Assembly: GCF_002967765.1 (NCBI RefSeq)
Contig: NZ_PUHY01000004.1
Span: forward strand, 186,001-250,000
Reading direction: 5' to 3'
From: Blastopirellula marina
GTDB lineage: Bacteria; Planctomycetota; Planctomycetia; Pirellulales; Pirellulaceae
Length of the DNA: 64,000 bases
Position 1 is the stretch's first letter; each line of letters starts with the position of its first letter. Positions 18,920 through 27,820 of the stretch are shown here, one piece after another. The notes below the pieces were generated by a model, which saw only the letters and a program-made list of their open reading frames with translations, did no database searches and was not told where the DNA came from. Both the position numbers and the translations under genes were made by a program.

Positions 18920-20146
18920 ATGAATCTTCGTTTAATGATATGGCATGAGTTAAAGTCGCGCCCGGCAGCGGTTGCGTTCAATAGCCTAACGATATTGCTC
19001 GGGGTCGCCGCACTGGTGGCCATCCGGCACGTCACGGTTTACTCGGAAGAGGCCGTGGCCAATCAATTGACAAATCTCGGCGCAAATATCCTCGTCCTGC
19101 CGGAAGAGGCAACGCTGCAAGACTATTATGCTGCTGATCAGAACGGTGGCACGATACCGGAAGAGTACGTGGCTGAAATCTTTCTCGCTGGTTTGTCAGG
19201 TGTCGAACAAGTTTCACCCCGACTTAATGTATCGACGGAAATTCAGGGACACTCGGTCGCCGTCACCGGCATACTTCCTCAGTCCGAAGTCGACACCTTA
19301 GCAAGTTGGCAGGCCACGGCAATGTTCATGAACGCAACCGATACCGGTTGCTGTCAAAAGGCAAACGTGGCCACGACCGATGAACTGAAGGCCCCAGATG
19401 CCCTGGTAAAACATCGAGCGATTCAAGATCTCGATAAGAATGCTCTCGTGCTCGGAGCTGATATTGCGAGAAAACTGAATTGCCAAGTCGCGGATCAATT
19501 GAGCCTGAAGAACGATACGTTCACAGTAATCGGCGTCTTGCCTGAAACTGGCACGGTGGATGACGGGCGGATCTTTGCTCACCTGCATTCGGTTCAACGA
19601 ATCTGGGAGCAAGGAGCCACTTGCAACGCGATCGAGATCGTCGGCTGCTGCGAAGATGCAGCAGGCAGCTTGGTGCCGCAACTTCGCGAACTATTGCCGA
19701 ACGCCAAGGTCGTGACGATCTCTCAGGTCGTTGAGACCCAGGTTGGCGTCAATACGTTGATGGCCAAGACGTCTTGGATTGTGTTGGCGGTGTTGATCGT
19801 GGTGGGTGGCGTTGGTTTGGCCGGCGCGATCGCGGCGAACGTGCGAGAACGTCGTCGCGAAATCGGCACTTTGATGGCGATGGGGGCGACACCGAGCTAT
19901 ATCCAGCGATTATTTCTCGGCAAAGCCCTGATACTAGGACTCGCTGCGGGTTCCATTGGTTGCGTGATCGGAATTGTCGGTGCGGTAATCGCTGGCCCGG
20001 TCTGGGCGGGCGTGGCGATAACGCCACTCATCGGGACGTCGGTTCTTTCCGTTCTTGTTGCCACTTTGGTCGCGCTATTGGCGGCTTGGTGGCCAGCACA
20101 GCGCGCGGCGCAACTTGATCCATGCATCTGTTTTCGGGAGGTGTAA
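18920..20146 (+). CDS. MacB/FtsX-type ABC permease with periplasmic Cys-Cys pairs
   Basis: 408 residues. An AAAGAGGAG ribosome site precedes ATG 18920. N-terminal membrane segment about 17-38, then a MacB-like periplasmic core about 40-275, then three membrane segments about 285-395 with the FtsX hallmark RERRREIGTLMAMGAT. The core carries two unusual cysteine pairs, Cys144-Cys145 (DTGCCQKAN) and Cys243-Cys244 (IVGCCEDA), plus Cys235. The C-terminus reads LDPCICFREV where the family usually has a DPIEALR-like end. The cysteines, and the Cys-tailed protein encoded just upstream, suggest the substrate is a thiophilic metal or a thiol compound; this is inference. The ATPase gene follows after 3 nt. 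Confidence 0.88.
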   Translation: MNLRLMIWHELKSRPAAVAFNSLTILLGVAALVAIRHVTVYSEEAVANQLTNLGANILVLPEEATLQDYYAADQNGGTIPEEYVAEIFLAGLSGVEQVSPRLNVSTEIQGHSVAVTGILPQSEVDTLASWQATAMFMNATDTGCCQKANVATTDELKAPDALVKHRAIQDLDKNALVLGADIARKLNCQVADQLSLKNDTFTVIGVLPETGTVDDGRIFAHLHSVQRIWEQGATCNAIEIVGCCEDAAGSLVPQLRELLPNAKVVTISQVVETQVGVNTLMAKTSWIVLAVLIVVGGVGLAGAIAANVRERRREIGTLMAMGATPSYIQRLFLGKALILGLAAGSIGCVIGIVGAVIAGPVWAGVAITPLIGTSVLSVLVATLVALLAAWWPAQRAAQLDPCICFREV

Positions 20147-20149
20147 CAC

Positions 20150-20857
20150 ATGATTCAACTTGAAAGTGTCCGTAAGGACTACTCACGACATGGTCAAACA
20201 CTAACCGCCTTTCAGTGTGAAGCCATGCGGATCGAGGAAGGCGAATACGTGACTATTGTCGGTCCAAGTGGAAGTGGCAAGACGACCTTGCTTTCGCTGC
20301 TTGGGGGAATGCTCTCGCCGACTGCGGGTCGGATTGTCGTTGATGACGTTTCCCTCTACGACGCATCCGTGGCGCGCAGATCGGCATTGCGTGGAGAAAA
20401 GATGGGATTCGTTTTTCAGAGCTTTAATCTCATTCCTTACCTCTCAGCGGTACAGAATGTACAAGTACCGCTAAGCTTCTCCGCCTTACCTGCGGACATT
20501 CAGCAGAAACGAGCCATTGATCTTCTGGGCCGTTTGGGCCTAGCAGAGCGTTTGCAGCACAAGCCGTCGGAATTGAGTGTTGGCCAACAGCAACGAGTCG
20601 CTTTGGCTCGAACGTTGGTCAACGATCCGCGGATTATTTTGGCTGACGAACCGACTGGCAATCTTGACCCGACCAGCCGTGAGGTCGTGTTGAAAACGTT
20701 TGACGATTGTCATCAGCAAGGGCGAACCTTGGTCGTTGTGACACATGATCCAAGTGTCGCCGAGCGAGCAACGCGACGTCTCACCTTAGTTGACGGATCG
20801 CTCGTAGAGAGTGACCAACTGGTGATGGCGACATCACAAACGGCCTCCGCGGCGTAG
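20150..20857 (+). CDS. ABC transporter ATPase (LolD/MacB-type)
   Basis: 235 residues; GGGAGG at 20136-20141 precedes ATG 20150. Walker A GPSGSGKTTLL near residue 38, Q-loop VFQSFNL, signature ELSVGQQQR, Walker B ILADEPTGNLDP and an H-loop VVTHDPS. The signature reads LSVGQ instead of LSGGQ. It should energise the permease encoded directly upstream. MacB-type systems act as mechanotransmitters between the inner membrane and a periplasmic or outer-membrane partner rather than moving substrate through the membrane, and a TolC gene follows. Confidence 0.93.
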   Translation: MIQLESVRKDYSRHGQTLTAFQCEAMRIEEGEYVTIVGPSGSGKTTLLSLLGGMLSPTAGRIVVDDVSLYDASVARRSALRGEKMGFVFQSFNLIPYLSAVQNVQVPLSFSALPADIQQKRAIDLLGRLGLAERLQHKPSELSVGQQQRVALARTLVNDPRIILADEPTGNLDPTSREVVLKTFDDCHQQGRTLVVVTHDPSVAERATRRLTLVDGSLVESDQLVMATSQTASAA

Positions 20858-20874
20858 TCGTCGTACTGTTCCCA

Positions 20875-20910
20875 AAGGAGAAGTGAGCGTTCGCTGGCTC
20901 GCTTCTCCTT
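20875..20910. terminator. Long hairpin after the ABC ATPase gene
   Basis: AAGGAGAAG-T-GAGC (20875-20888) pairs with GCTC-G-CTTCTCCTT (20897-20910): 14 pairs including one G-T, and an 8-nt loop. No T-run follows, so it may be a transcript-end stabiliser or a factor-dependent terminator 18 nt after the stop codon. Confidence 0.55.
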
Positions 20911-21062
20911 GATCATTAGCAGTCTTCTAAAGCGATTATCAACTGCGCCTCATTGAATTCAAAGTTTGACCCGCAAACATCGCTTCAAGTCTTTTTCAGA
21001 ATAGCGAACGCTCCGTATCTAGACCCAAGCAAGAAAATGACCGATCCAACAAGGATGTTGAA

Positions 21063-22592
21063 ATGAAGATGTCACACACCACGATGCGTTCGCTATTGCT
21101 GATTGCGATCGGATGTACCAGCTGGCTAGGTTGTCGCACGGGAAGCTCCAGTAACGAGGTCCCGCCGTTCGATGGGCCGATTGCTACCGATGTCGCTCTA
21201 AGGAACGATGCGACCATACGGCCTTCGCCTGAACCGATCCAGCTGCAACTCGAAACGGCTGCAGCAAGCGACAACACGAACAAGATTGAGCTTGTGGGGT
21301 TCCAAGCTTCCTCGCCACTGCAAGATACATCACTTGCCAACGTGACAGCACCAGTGCCGATCCCAAACGTTGAGCAAACGTCTCTGACCTTGGAGTCGAT
21401 TCAAAATATCGCGCTCGCAAACAACCCGGCGATCCGAGCATTATCGGCATCGGCTCTAGCAGAATCGGACTATCAGTACCAGGTCGGGCGGTGGGCGAAT
21501 CCGAGTGTCGGTTATGCTGGCAATCAATTGGCTGATCAGCAAACGGACCAACATCTCGCCTATGTCGAGCAGACCTTCGTGACAGCTGGGAAACTGAAAC
21601 TTAATCAGGACGTAGTAGGGCATTCCGCTGAAGCTCAGCGCTGGGATGTGGAATCTCAACGGATGCGTGTGCTAACCGATGTACGGATGAAGTTTATTCA
21701 GGCGCTGGTCGCCCAGCGGCAAATGGAAGTAATCGACAACTTTCATGGGGTGATTCAGAAGGGCGCGGAACTAGCTCAGCGTCGTTTTCAGGCGGAAGAA
21801 TCGCCTCAGGCCGATCTCCTTCAAGCGGAGATTCAGCTCAACGAAGTGGAGGTGATGCGGCAACAGGCCGAGTATCGCTGGAATGCTGCTTGGCAGGAAA
21901 TGGCGGCGGCCGCAGGTGTTCCAAATATGCAACTATCGAAGTTGCATGGCGACTTGAATGCTGCTCAAGAGTCGCTGGACTGGGAAGTTGTCTTCAACGA
22001 GCTTCTTAGTCAAAGTCCGGAACTGCACGCCGCCCACAGTCGCGTATGTCAGGCCCGAGCTAATTTGTCGCGGCAAGAGATCCAGGCCATTCCCAACCTC
22101 ACGGCTAATCTTCAAGGTGGTGTTGATAACGCAACTGGATCGGGCATGATTCAGGTGCAGGTCGGCGGTGCAATCCCCGTTTTTAATAACAATCAAGGGA
22201 ATACTTCCGCCGCGTTCAACCTATACAGTCGAGCCACGCACGAAGTCAAACGGATCGAGATGTCCTTGAAGGCTCGCCTGGCACAGGTGTCTCAAGAGTA
22301 CAATTCATCGCAGGTCGCCGTTCAACGTTACGAGCAGGCTATCCTGCCCCGCGCTCAAAAGACTTTGGATTTAGCGGAGACTGCATATCAGGCGGGCGAG
22401 TTTTCTTTCATTCAAACGCTCATCGCCCGGCGAACTTACTTCGATACGAACCTCAACTATCTGACCTCTCTAGGAGATCTAGCCCAGGCGCAAGCGAAAG
22501 TTGACGGACTGTTGCTGACCGGTGCCTTGGATGCCGCCAATACCAATTCCCTCGGAGATTCCCTGCGCGGACAGACATTTAGTCAACAATAG
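21063..22592 (+). CDS. TolC/CusC-type outer-membrane efflux lipoprotein
   Basis: 509 residues. AAGGATG lies upstream of ATG 21063. The signal ends in a lipobox (SWLGC), so an acylated outer-membrane protein is likely. The two OEP halves are visible: the first from SIQNIALANNPAIRALSASAL, the second from LLSQSPELHAAHSRVCQARANL, with QVGGAIPVFNNNQGN as the usual strand turn. It should form the outer-membrane channel of a tripartite exporter. Its position suggests service to the upstream ABC module, but it could also serve the Cus pump encoded on the other strand. A strong inverted repeat follows the gene. Confidence 0.9.
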   Translation: MKMSHTTMRSLLLIAIGCTSWLGCRTGSSSNEVPPFDGPIATDVALRNDATIRPSPEPIQLQLETAAASDNTNKIELVGFQASSPLQDTSLANVTAPVPIPNVEQTSLTLESIQNIALANNPAIRALSASALAESDYQYQVGRWANPSVGYAGNQLADQQTDQHLAYVEQTFVTAGKLKLNQDVVGHSAEAQRWDVESQRMRVLTDVRMKFIQALVAQRQMEVIDNFHGVIQKGAELAQRRFQAEESPQADLLQAEIQLNEVEVMRQQAEYRWNAAWQEMAAAAGVPNMQLSKLHGDLNAAQESLDWEVVFNELLSQSPELHAAHSRVCQARANLSRQEIQAIPNLTANLQGGVDNATGSGMIQVQVGGAIPVFNNNQGNTSAAFNLYSRATHEVKRIEMSLKARLAQVSQEYNSSQVAVQRYEQAILPRAQKTLDLAETAYQAGEFSFIQTLIARRTYFDTNLNYLTSLGDLAQAQAKVDGLLLTGALDAANTNSLGDSLRGQTFSQQ

Positions 22593-22640
22593 TGTCGCTG
22601 AAAATAAAGCGACGTGAATATTAAACTTGAAGCACGGCAT

Positions 22641-22721
22641 GGATAAGTCTGGAAATACGCTTATCCCTGCCCGGAGCAATGGCATGGCGGTTCATTATCC
22701 CCAAGAAAAGTGAACCGCCAT
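22641..22721. terminator. Two hairpins after the TolC gene
   Basis: GGATAAG (22641-22647) pairs with CTTATCC (22660-22666). A second, stronger repeat, ATGGCGGTTCA (22684-22694) with TGAACCGCCAT (22711-22721), is perfect over 11 bp with a 16-nt A-rich loop. Both lie in the gap between the TolC gene and the HEAT-repeat gene. They lack a T-run but probably end or stabilise the upstream transcript. Confidence 0.5.
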
Positions 22722-22798
22722 CGGAGACAACCGTCCATTTAAGTAGCACGATCAGGTAAACCTGCCAACGACACTACAGCGAGCGTGGATTTTCAGAG

Positions 22799-24337
22799 AT
22801 GATCCCTTATGAGCGAATTATCGAAAATGGTAATCTCGCATGGACTACTCGGCTTATCGACAGATTGGCAAGTGATCAATGTTCAGACGATGAGTTGACC
22901 GATCTGGTCGTTTCGTTAATTAGATTATCTGACCCGCGTTCGGAATTGGCGCTCCGTGAATTGATACTGGACGTAGATCAGTCGCCTAGCATCAGAGAAG
23001 CAGCTTCATCGGCTTTGACGAGACTTGATTGGGGAAACGATCCGAATCCAAGTGATATCGAACGATGGTGGAAGACGGGAGATCTGATCACTCGGCGCCA
23101 TGCTTTACGCTGCATGGGGTTATGTGGTCGGGAAATAATTGTCCAGGTTGCATCAGACCCTGTGCAACCACTTCAAGTAGATGCCTTGCTTCGGATGGAG
23201 TTCTTCTTTGACGAACACAAGTACCAGGCGATTAAGATCGCGGCACTTCGTCATCGTTCACCGATGATACGTCGAACTGCCGCTAAAGTTCTATTGTGGG
23301 ATGAGCCAATCCTTGCTGAAATGAGCCTTTGGGAATTAACGTTTGATAACGATTCTGACTCGGTCATTGCCGCTTGCGAGACGCTCAAATACTATCCCAC
23401 GCAGCGAGTGATTCGGAGACTGGCCGATCTGCGAACAAATGGTGATTCTGGGATCGCAGAAGTTGCCGAAAGTACACTTCGCGAACTGCGACTCCAATTT
23501 ACTGATGTTCTGCGTAGTGCCAATCCGGATGCCCAGCGATATCTCCAACAATGGTGTCGACCTATTTGGGAGATACTCGACTTGACGAAGGATGAATTTG
23601 CTCCGGGTGTTGATGTTGACGCTTCGGCCTATTCTCTTGCGAAAGAGAAGACTGTCATGAAGTTTGATGATTTGGTGAACGTCCTGTCGAATCCTGATTA
23701 CCCGACACAATCTTTGCAGACGCTTTTGAGTGCGATTGATTGGAGTCACTATGGCTCCAAACAACACGCGATACTACGTCGTCACTTTCTTAGCCATGCT
23801 GACGTTATCGTACGCGATGCCTCGGCAAAAGCGTTTCGTGTTTGGGGCGATACGCAAGGTCTTTTGGAACTAACGGAGGACACGACTTTTCTAGTTCGCA
23901 AGAGTGCAATGTACGAGCTCGGTCATGTGTCAAAGAATTACGCTATTGCAGATTTCGCTTGGAATCACTTGCAAGATGCGAGCACATTAGGAATTCATGC
24001 GGGTGAGACGCTGGCGACCTACGTCCATCATGCTGATCAGGAAGAAGCGGTAACTCGACTGCAATCGCTACTTACCGATTGTTCGCAGCGTGAAGAGATC
24101 CGATGTACTGCATTGCAACATCTTAGGAATCTCGGAGCTCTAAATCAAATACCGAGGTTGCCTGAATTGTTATCCGACGAGCCTGCGGTTACCTGGGCGT
24201 TTCATATTCAGTTGTTGGACTCCCTCGACCAAGCCGGGATTTATTTTCCTGAAATGGGGTGGTTGCGGGAAGTCGACCATCTCGATGTGCAAGCTGGGAT
24301 TGCGCAGGCGATATCGACGAATGCGGACAAATCCTGA
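22799..24337 (+). CDS. HEAT-repeat protein inside the metal island, function unknown
   Basis: 512 residues, no signal peptide or membrane segment. Repeating paired helices with HEAT character run through most of it, for example SIREAASSALTRL, PMIRRTAAKVLLW, SDSVIAACETLKYY and IVRDASAKAFRVWG. HEAT solenoids are protein-binding scaffolds; no catalytic motif is seen. The start at ATG 22799 has only a weak ribosome site. It stands alone between the plus-strand ABC/TolC genes and the minus-strand Cus operon, ending 17 nt from the cusA-like stop. The link to metal handling is by position only. Confidence 0.75.
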   Translation: MIPYERIIENGNLAWTTRLIDRLASDQCSDDELTDLVVSLIRLSDPRSELALRELILDVDQSPSIREAASSALTRLDWGNDPNPSDIERWWKTGDLITRRHALRCMGLCGREIIVQVASDPVQPLQVDALLRMEFFFDEHKYQAIKIAALRHRSPMIRRTAAKVLLWDEPILAEMSLWELTFDNDSDSVIAACETLKYYPTQRVIRRLADLRTNGDSGIAEVAESTLRELRLQFTDVLRSANPDAQRYLQQWCRPIWEILDLTKDEFAPGVDVDASAYSLAKEKTVMKFDDLVNVLSNPDYPTQSLQTLLSAIDWSHYGSKQHAILRRHFLSHADVIVRDASAKAFRVWGDTQGLLELTEDTTFLVRKSAMYELGHVSKNYAIADFAWNHLQDASTLGIHAGETLATYVHHADQEEAVTRLQSLLTDCSQREEIRCTALQHLRNLGALNQIPRLPELLSDEPAVTWAFHIQLLDSLDQAGIYFPEMGWLREVDHLDVQAGIAQAISTNADKS

Positions 24338-24354
24338 TGTTAATGATTAGGTAA

Positions 24355-27300
24355 TTACCCTTCCTCAGTACCTGCCCAGTGGCGATCGTGAAGACCTAGA
24401 TTCATTTTGAACTCTTTGAAGCCTGCAAAGACGACCGGCACGACGAATAGGGTCAATAGTTCTACAGTCATACCACCCACCACCGGCCAGGCCATGGCCT
24501 TGGCGACATCGCTGCCACGACCGGTTGAAACGATAACTGGCACCAGTGCGATGATGGTAGTGAATGTCGTCATCAAACAGGGACGAATTCGCTTCATACC
24601 TGCCTCGACGGTCGCGTTTCGAATGTCCTCTACCGTTTCGAGTCGTTTTCGCGTGAAGACTTGGTCCAAGTAGGTTGCCATCACCACACCGTCATCCACC
24701 GCTATTCCAAATAATGCGATGAACCCGACCCAAACCGCGGTGTTCACTTCGACCGAGTTGAACGCAAGACAAAGCATGCCTCCTGCGAAGGCAACCGGGA
24801 TGCCTGCGAACACGGCTAGGGAGATTGGGATGTGTCGAAACTGCAGATAGATGATGAACAAATTGATAAAGATCACGAGCGGTATGACCCACATCAGGCG
24901 ACGGTTCGCCTCGATTTGGTTTTGGAAAGATCCCACAGGTTCCATCGAGTACCCTTTGGGAAGCTTCAATTGATTCTCTTGCTGGGCGGCCAGCAAACTT
25001 TGCTCAACCGACTCCGCAGTTTCCAGGTCACCCATCGCTCCGGACGGTTGAAACGAGACGTGTGCGACAAGTCTTGCGTCTTCGCTGTTAATTACACCAG
25101 GGCCCCAGGTGGTATCCATCGTAGCTAGGTTCGACAACGGGATCACTTCGCCCGATGGGCTCACAACGGGAAGGTCGTCCATTTCGTAGAGTTGTTCTCG
25201 TAGTTGTCGTTCGTAGCGGACTCGAACCGGATAACGCTCGCGACCTTCGACCGTTTGGGTCACGTTCGCTCCCCCGAGCGCCGTTTCGATCACTTGGTTG
25301 ACCATCGACGTCGACATCCCGTAGCGGGCCGCGATATCGCGGTTCACCTTAAACTCGACGTACGGTTTGCCCAGCACGATATCAGGGTTCACCGTAGAGG
25401 CATTAACCTGAGGGAGCGTTTTCAAATGCTTGGCAACTTGCAGGGAAGCATCGGCAAGACCGTCCAGGCTATCTCCATAAATACGAATCGCCATCGACGC
25501 CTTGATTCCGCTTTGCAGCATCACCACGCGCCCTTCGATTGGTTGAAGTGGAGAAGCAGGGGTTACACCTGGCAAAGTCGCGACGGCGTTGATTTGTTCC
25601 CAGATGTCTTGTGTGGTCACCCCTTCCCGCCACTCGCTAGTTGGCTTCAGCATCACGTACGTTTCGATCATTGCCGCGGGAGCAGGGTCGAGCGCGGATT
25701 CAACACGCCCGATTTTCCCAAGTACATCCTTCACTTCAGGGATCTCTTTGATCAATGCATCCTGCGTTTGTAAGACTTCCATCGCTTGCGAGAAGCTGGC
25801 GGCTGGATAGAGCGAGGGCATGTAAAACCAGCTTCCTTCGTCCAAGGCGATCCAGTCGTCAGACTCGAGCCCGGTAAAGGTATGTTTCAGCTCGACGTAA
25901 CCGGGGACTTCATCCAGATTTGCACCGAGGAGCTTCGCGCCTTGTTCAGCTGGTTTAAGAACTGTGGGGAGACCGATCCAGGCTCCGATGCCGAGCAAAA
26001 TGACTAGCGAGGGAATCAGCAGGAACGCCCCCTTCCGTGCCAAGAACAGCCTCAGAAGAGGTTCGTAAATCCAAAGGATTAAACGGCTCGTTGGGTTCTC
26101 GTCGACCGGCCGCAGGCGTTCGCTGGCCATCCAGTATCCGAGCCCGCCAAAAACTGCTGCCATCACGATTGAAAGCAAGATCTTCGATAGTCCTGTTGCG
26201 GCTTGTAGCGTGTCGCCAATGAATAGACCCAACGTAAGTCCCAGAACGGCAAGACCAATACCAGCGAACACGCGAGTCCGTTGTTTTGCTTGGGAGGTTC
26301 GCAGAAGAAACCGACTCAGTAGCGGCACTAACGTAACCGCCACAATCAAGGCCGCAATCAGCGAAAAGGTTTTCGTCCAAGCCAATGGAGCGAACAGTTT
26401 ATAGTCCCGTCCTGTGAGCATGAAGACAGGCAGAAAGCTCACGACCGTAGTCATCACGGCCGTCACGACCGCTGGAGCAACTTCGCTAGCTGCCTCCCGA
26501 ATGATTTCCAGGCGTCGCGGATTTCCACCTGGTCGGCCATCGCGTTCCCAATCGGCCAGTTGGTCATAAATCGTTTCCGAAACGATAATTCCCATATCGA
26601 CCATTGTGCCAATCGCAATGGCGATCCCCGCCAGCGACATGATGTTGGCATCGATGCCGAAAACATACATCGCGACAAACGCCATTAACACGGCGATCGG
26701 TAAAGTCAGTGCCACGACCAAACTGGCCCGCACGTGCAACAGAAACAAGAGGATTACCAGGGCGGTGATCATGATCTCTTGTGTGAGCGCAGACGTCAAC
26801 GTAGCGATCGTTTCATTGATTAAGCCAGTACGGTCGTAAACGATGTTTACTTTGACACCGTGCAGGCTTGGTTCAATTTGCTCGATCTTTTCTTTCACAC
26901 GATCGATCACAGCACGTGGGTTCTCGCCGTAACGCATCACAACCACGCCGCCAACAGCTTCCGTGCCATTCAAGTCAATCGCCCCGCGGCGGAACTCTGG
27001 GCCAAGTTGGACGTGACCGAGATCACGAATGCGGAGTGGTATGCCATCACGTGATCGAACAACGGTTTGTTCAATGTCTTCAATTGCGGATGCGCTATCC
27101 TGATTTTCTCCAATGAAGCCGCGGCCACGAATGATGAATTCCATGCCGCCGGACTCGATGGTTTTTGCCCCGACGTCTATGTTCGACTTACGAACGGCCT
27201 CGACGAGTTGATCTAGTGGGACATTATGAAAACGTAGGCGATCGGGATCGATTTCGATCTGGTATTGCCGCACATAGCCACCAACGCTGGCCACCTCGCT

Positions 27301-27819
27301 AACGCCGAGCACGGACTGCAGTTCGTATTTCACCACGAAGTCTTGCAAGGAACGAACCTCCGACAGGTTCATTCCTTCAGGCGGGTCAAGCGTGTAATAA
27401 AGAACTTGCCCCAAGCCGGTTGCGTCGGGCCCTAGAGTTGGAACGACGCCTTCTGGAAGAATTGAGGCGGCCGTCCCGAGTTGTTCGGCAACGCGCGAAC
27501 GGGCCCAGTAAAAATCGGTACTATCATGAAAGGTCACTTGCACGAAGCTGTAGCCGAACAAGCTTTTTCCTCGGACCGACTCCGCATCAGGAACTGCCAA
27601 CATGGCAACCGACAAAGGATACGTAATTTGATCTTCGATATCCTTAGGCGATCGGCCAGGCCAGGCCGTGAAAATGATGACTTGGTTTTCGCCGATATTG
27701 GGAATAGCATCGATCGGAACATGTTGCGTGGCATACCAGCCAGAAATGATCATGACAGCCGTTACGACAAACATGACCAGTGGTTCGCGTATGCAGAAGG
27801 AAATAATTCCGCGCATCAT
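24355..27819 (-). CDS. cusA: CusA/CzcA-type heavy-metal efflux RND pump
   Basis: About 1154 residues. The frame runs to 27855, but ATG 27819 is chosen: AAGGAG lies 9 nt upstream and it starts just past the stop of the adaptor gene. The N-terminus (RGIISFCIREPLVMFVV...PIDAIPNIGENQVII) is standard for heavy-metal RND pumps. The Cu(I)/Ag(I) methionine triad of CusA is kept as Met667 (FYMPS), Met717 (AAMIETYV) and Met767 (VVMLQSGI), with CusA-like spacing. This points to monovalent copper or silver rather than Zn/Co/Cd. It is about 100 residues longer than E. coli CusA: residues about 515-565 hold two additional hydrophobic segments, and about 45 residues are added before LDEGSWFYMPS. It is the last gene of the operon. 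Confidence 0.95.
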   Translation of the reverse strand: MMRGIISFCIREPLVMFVVTAVMIISGWYATQHVPIDAIPNIGENQVIIFTAWPGRSPKDIEDQITYPLSVAMLAVPDAESVRGKSLFGYSFVQVTFHDSTDFYWARSRVAEQLGTAASILPEGVVPTLGPDATGLGQVLYYTLDPPEGMNLSEVRSLQDFVVKYELQSVLGVSEVASVGGYVRQYQIEIDPDRLRFHNVPLDQLVEAVRKSNIDVGAKTIESGGMEFIIRGRGFIGENQDSASAIEDIEQTVVRSRDGIPLRIRDLGHVQLGPEFRRGAIDLNGTEAVGGVVVMRYGENPRAVIDRVKEKIEQIEPSLHGVKVNIVYDRTGLINETIATLTSALTQEIMITALVILLFLLHVRASLVVALTLPIAVLMAFVAMYVFGIDANIMSLAGIAIAIGTMVDMGIIVSETIYDQLADWERDGRPGGNPRRLEIIREAASEVAPAVVTAVMTTVVSFLPVFMLTGRDYKLFAPLAWTKTFSLIAALIVAVTLVPLLSRFLLRTSQAKQRTRVFAGIGLAVLGLTLGLFIGDTLQAATGLSKILLSIVMAAVFGGLGYWMASERLRPVDENPTSRLILWIYEPLLRLFLARKGAFLLIPSLVILLGIGAWIGLPTVLKPAEQGAKLLGANLDEVPGYVELKHTFTGLESDDWIALDEGSWFYMPSLYPAASFSQAMEVLQTQDALIKEIPEVKDVLGKIGRVESALDPAPAAMIETYVMLKPTSEWREGVTTQDIWEQINAVATLPGVTPASPLQPIEGRVVMLQSGIKASMAIRIYGDSLDGLADASLQVAKHLKTLPQVNASTVNPDIVLGKPYVEFKVNRDIAARYGMSTSMVNQVIETALGGANVTQTVEGRERYPVRVRYERQLREQLYEMDDLPVVSPSGEVIPLSNLATMDTTWGPGVINSEDARLVAHVSFQPSGAMGDLETAESVEQSLLAAQQENQLKLPKGYSMEPVGSFQNQIEANRRLMWVIPLVIFINLFIIYLQFRHIPISLAVFAGIPVAFAGGMLCLAFNSVEVNTAVWVGFIALFGIAVDDGVVMATYLDQVFTRKRLETVEDIRNATVEAGMKRIRPCLMTTFTTIIALVPVIVSTGRGSDVAKAMAWPVVGGMTVELLTLFVVPVVFAGFKEFKMNLGLHDRHWAGTEEG

Positions 27820-27820
27820 A

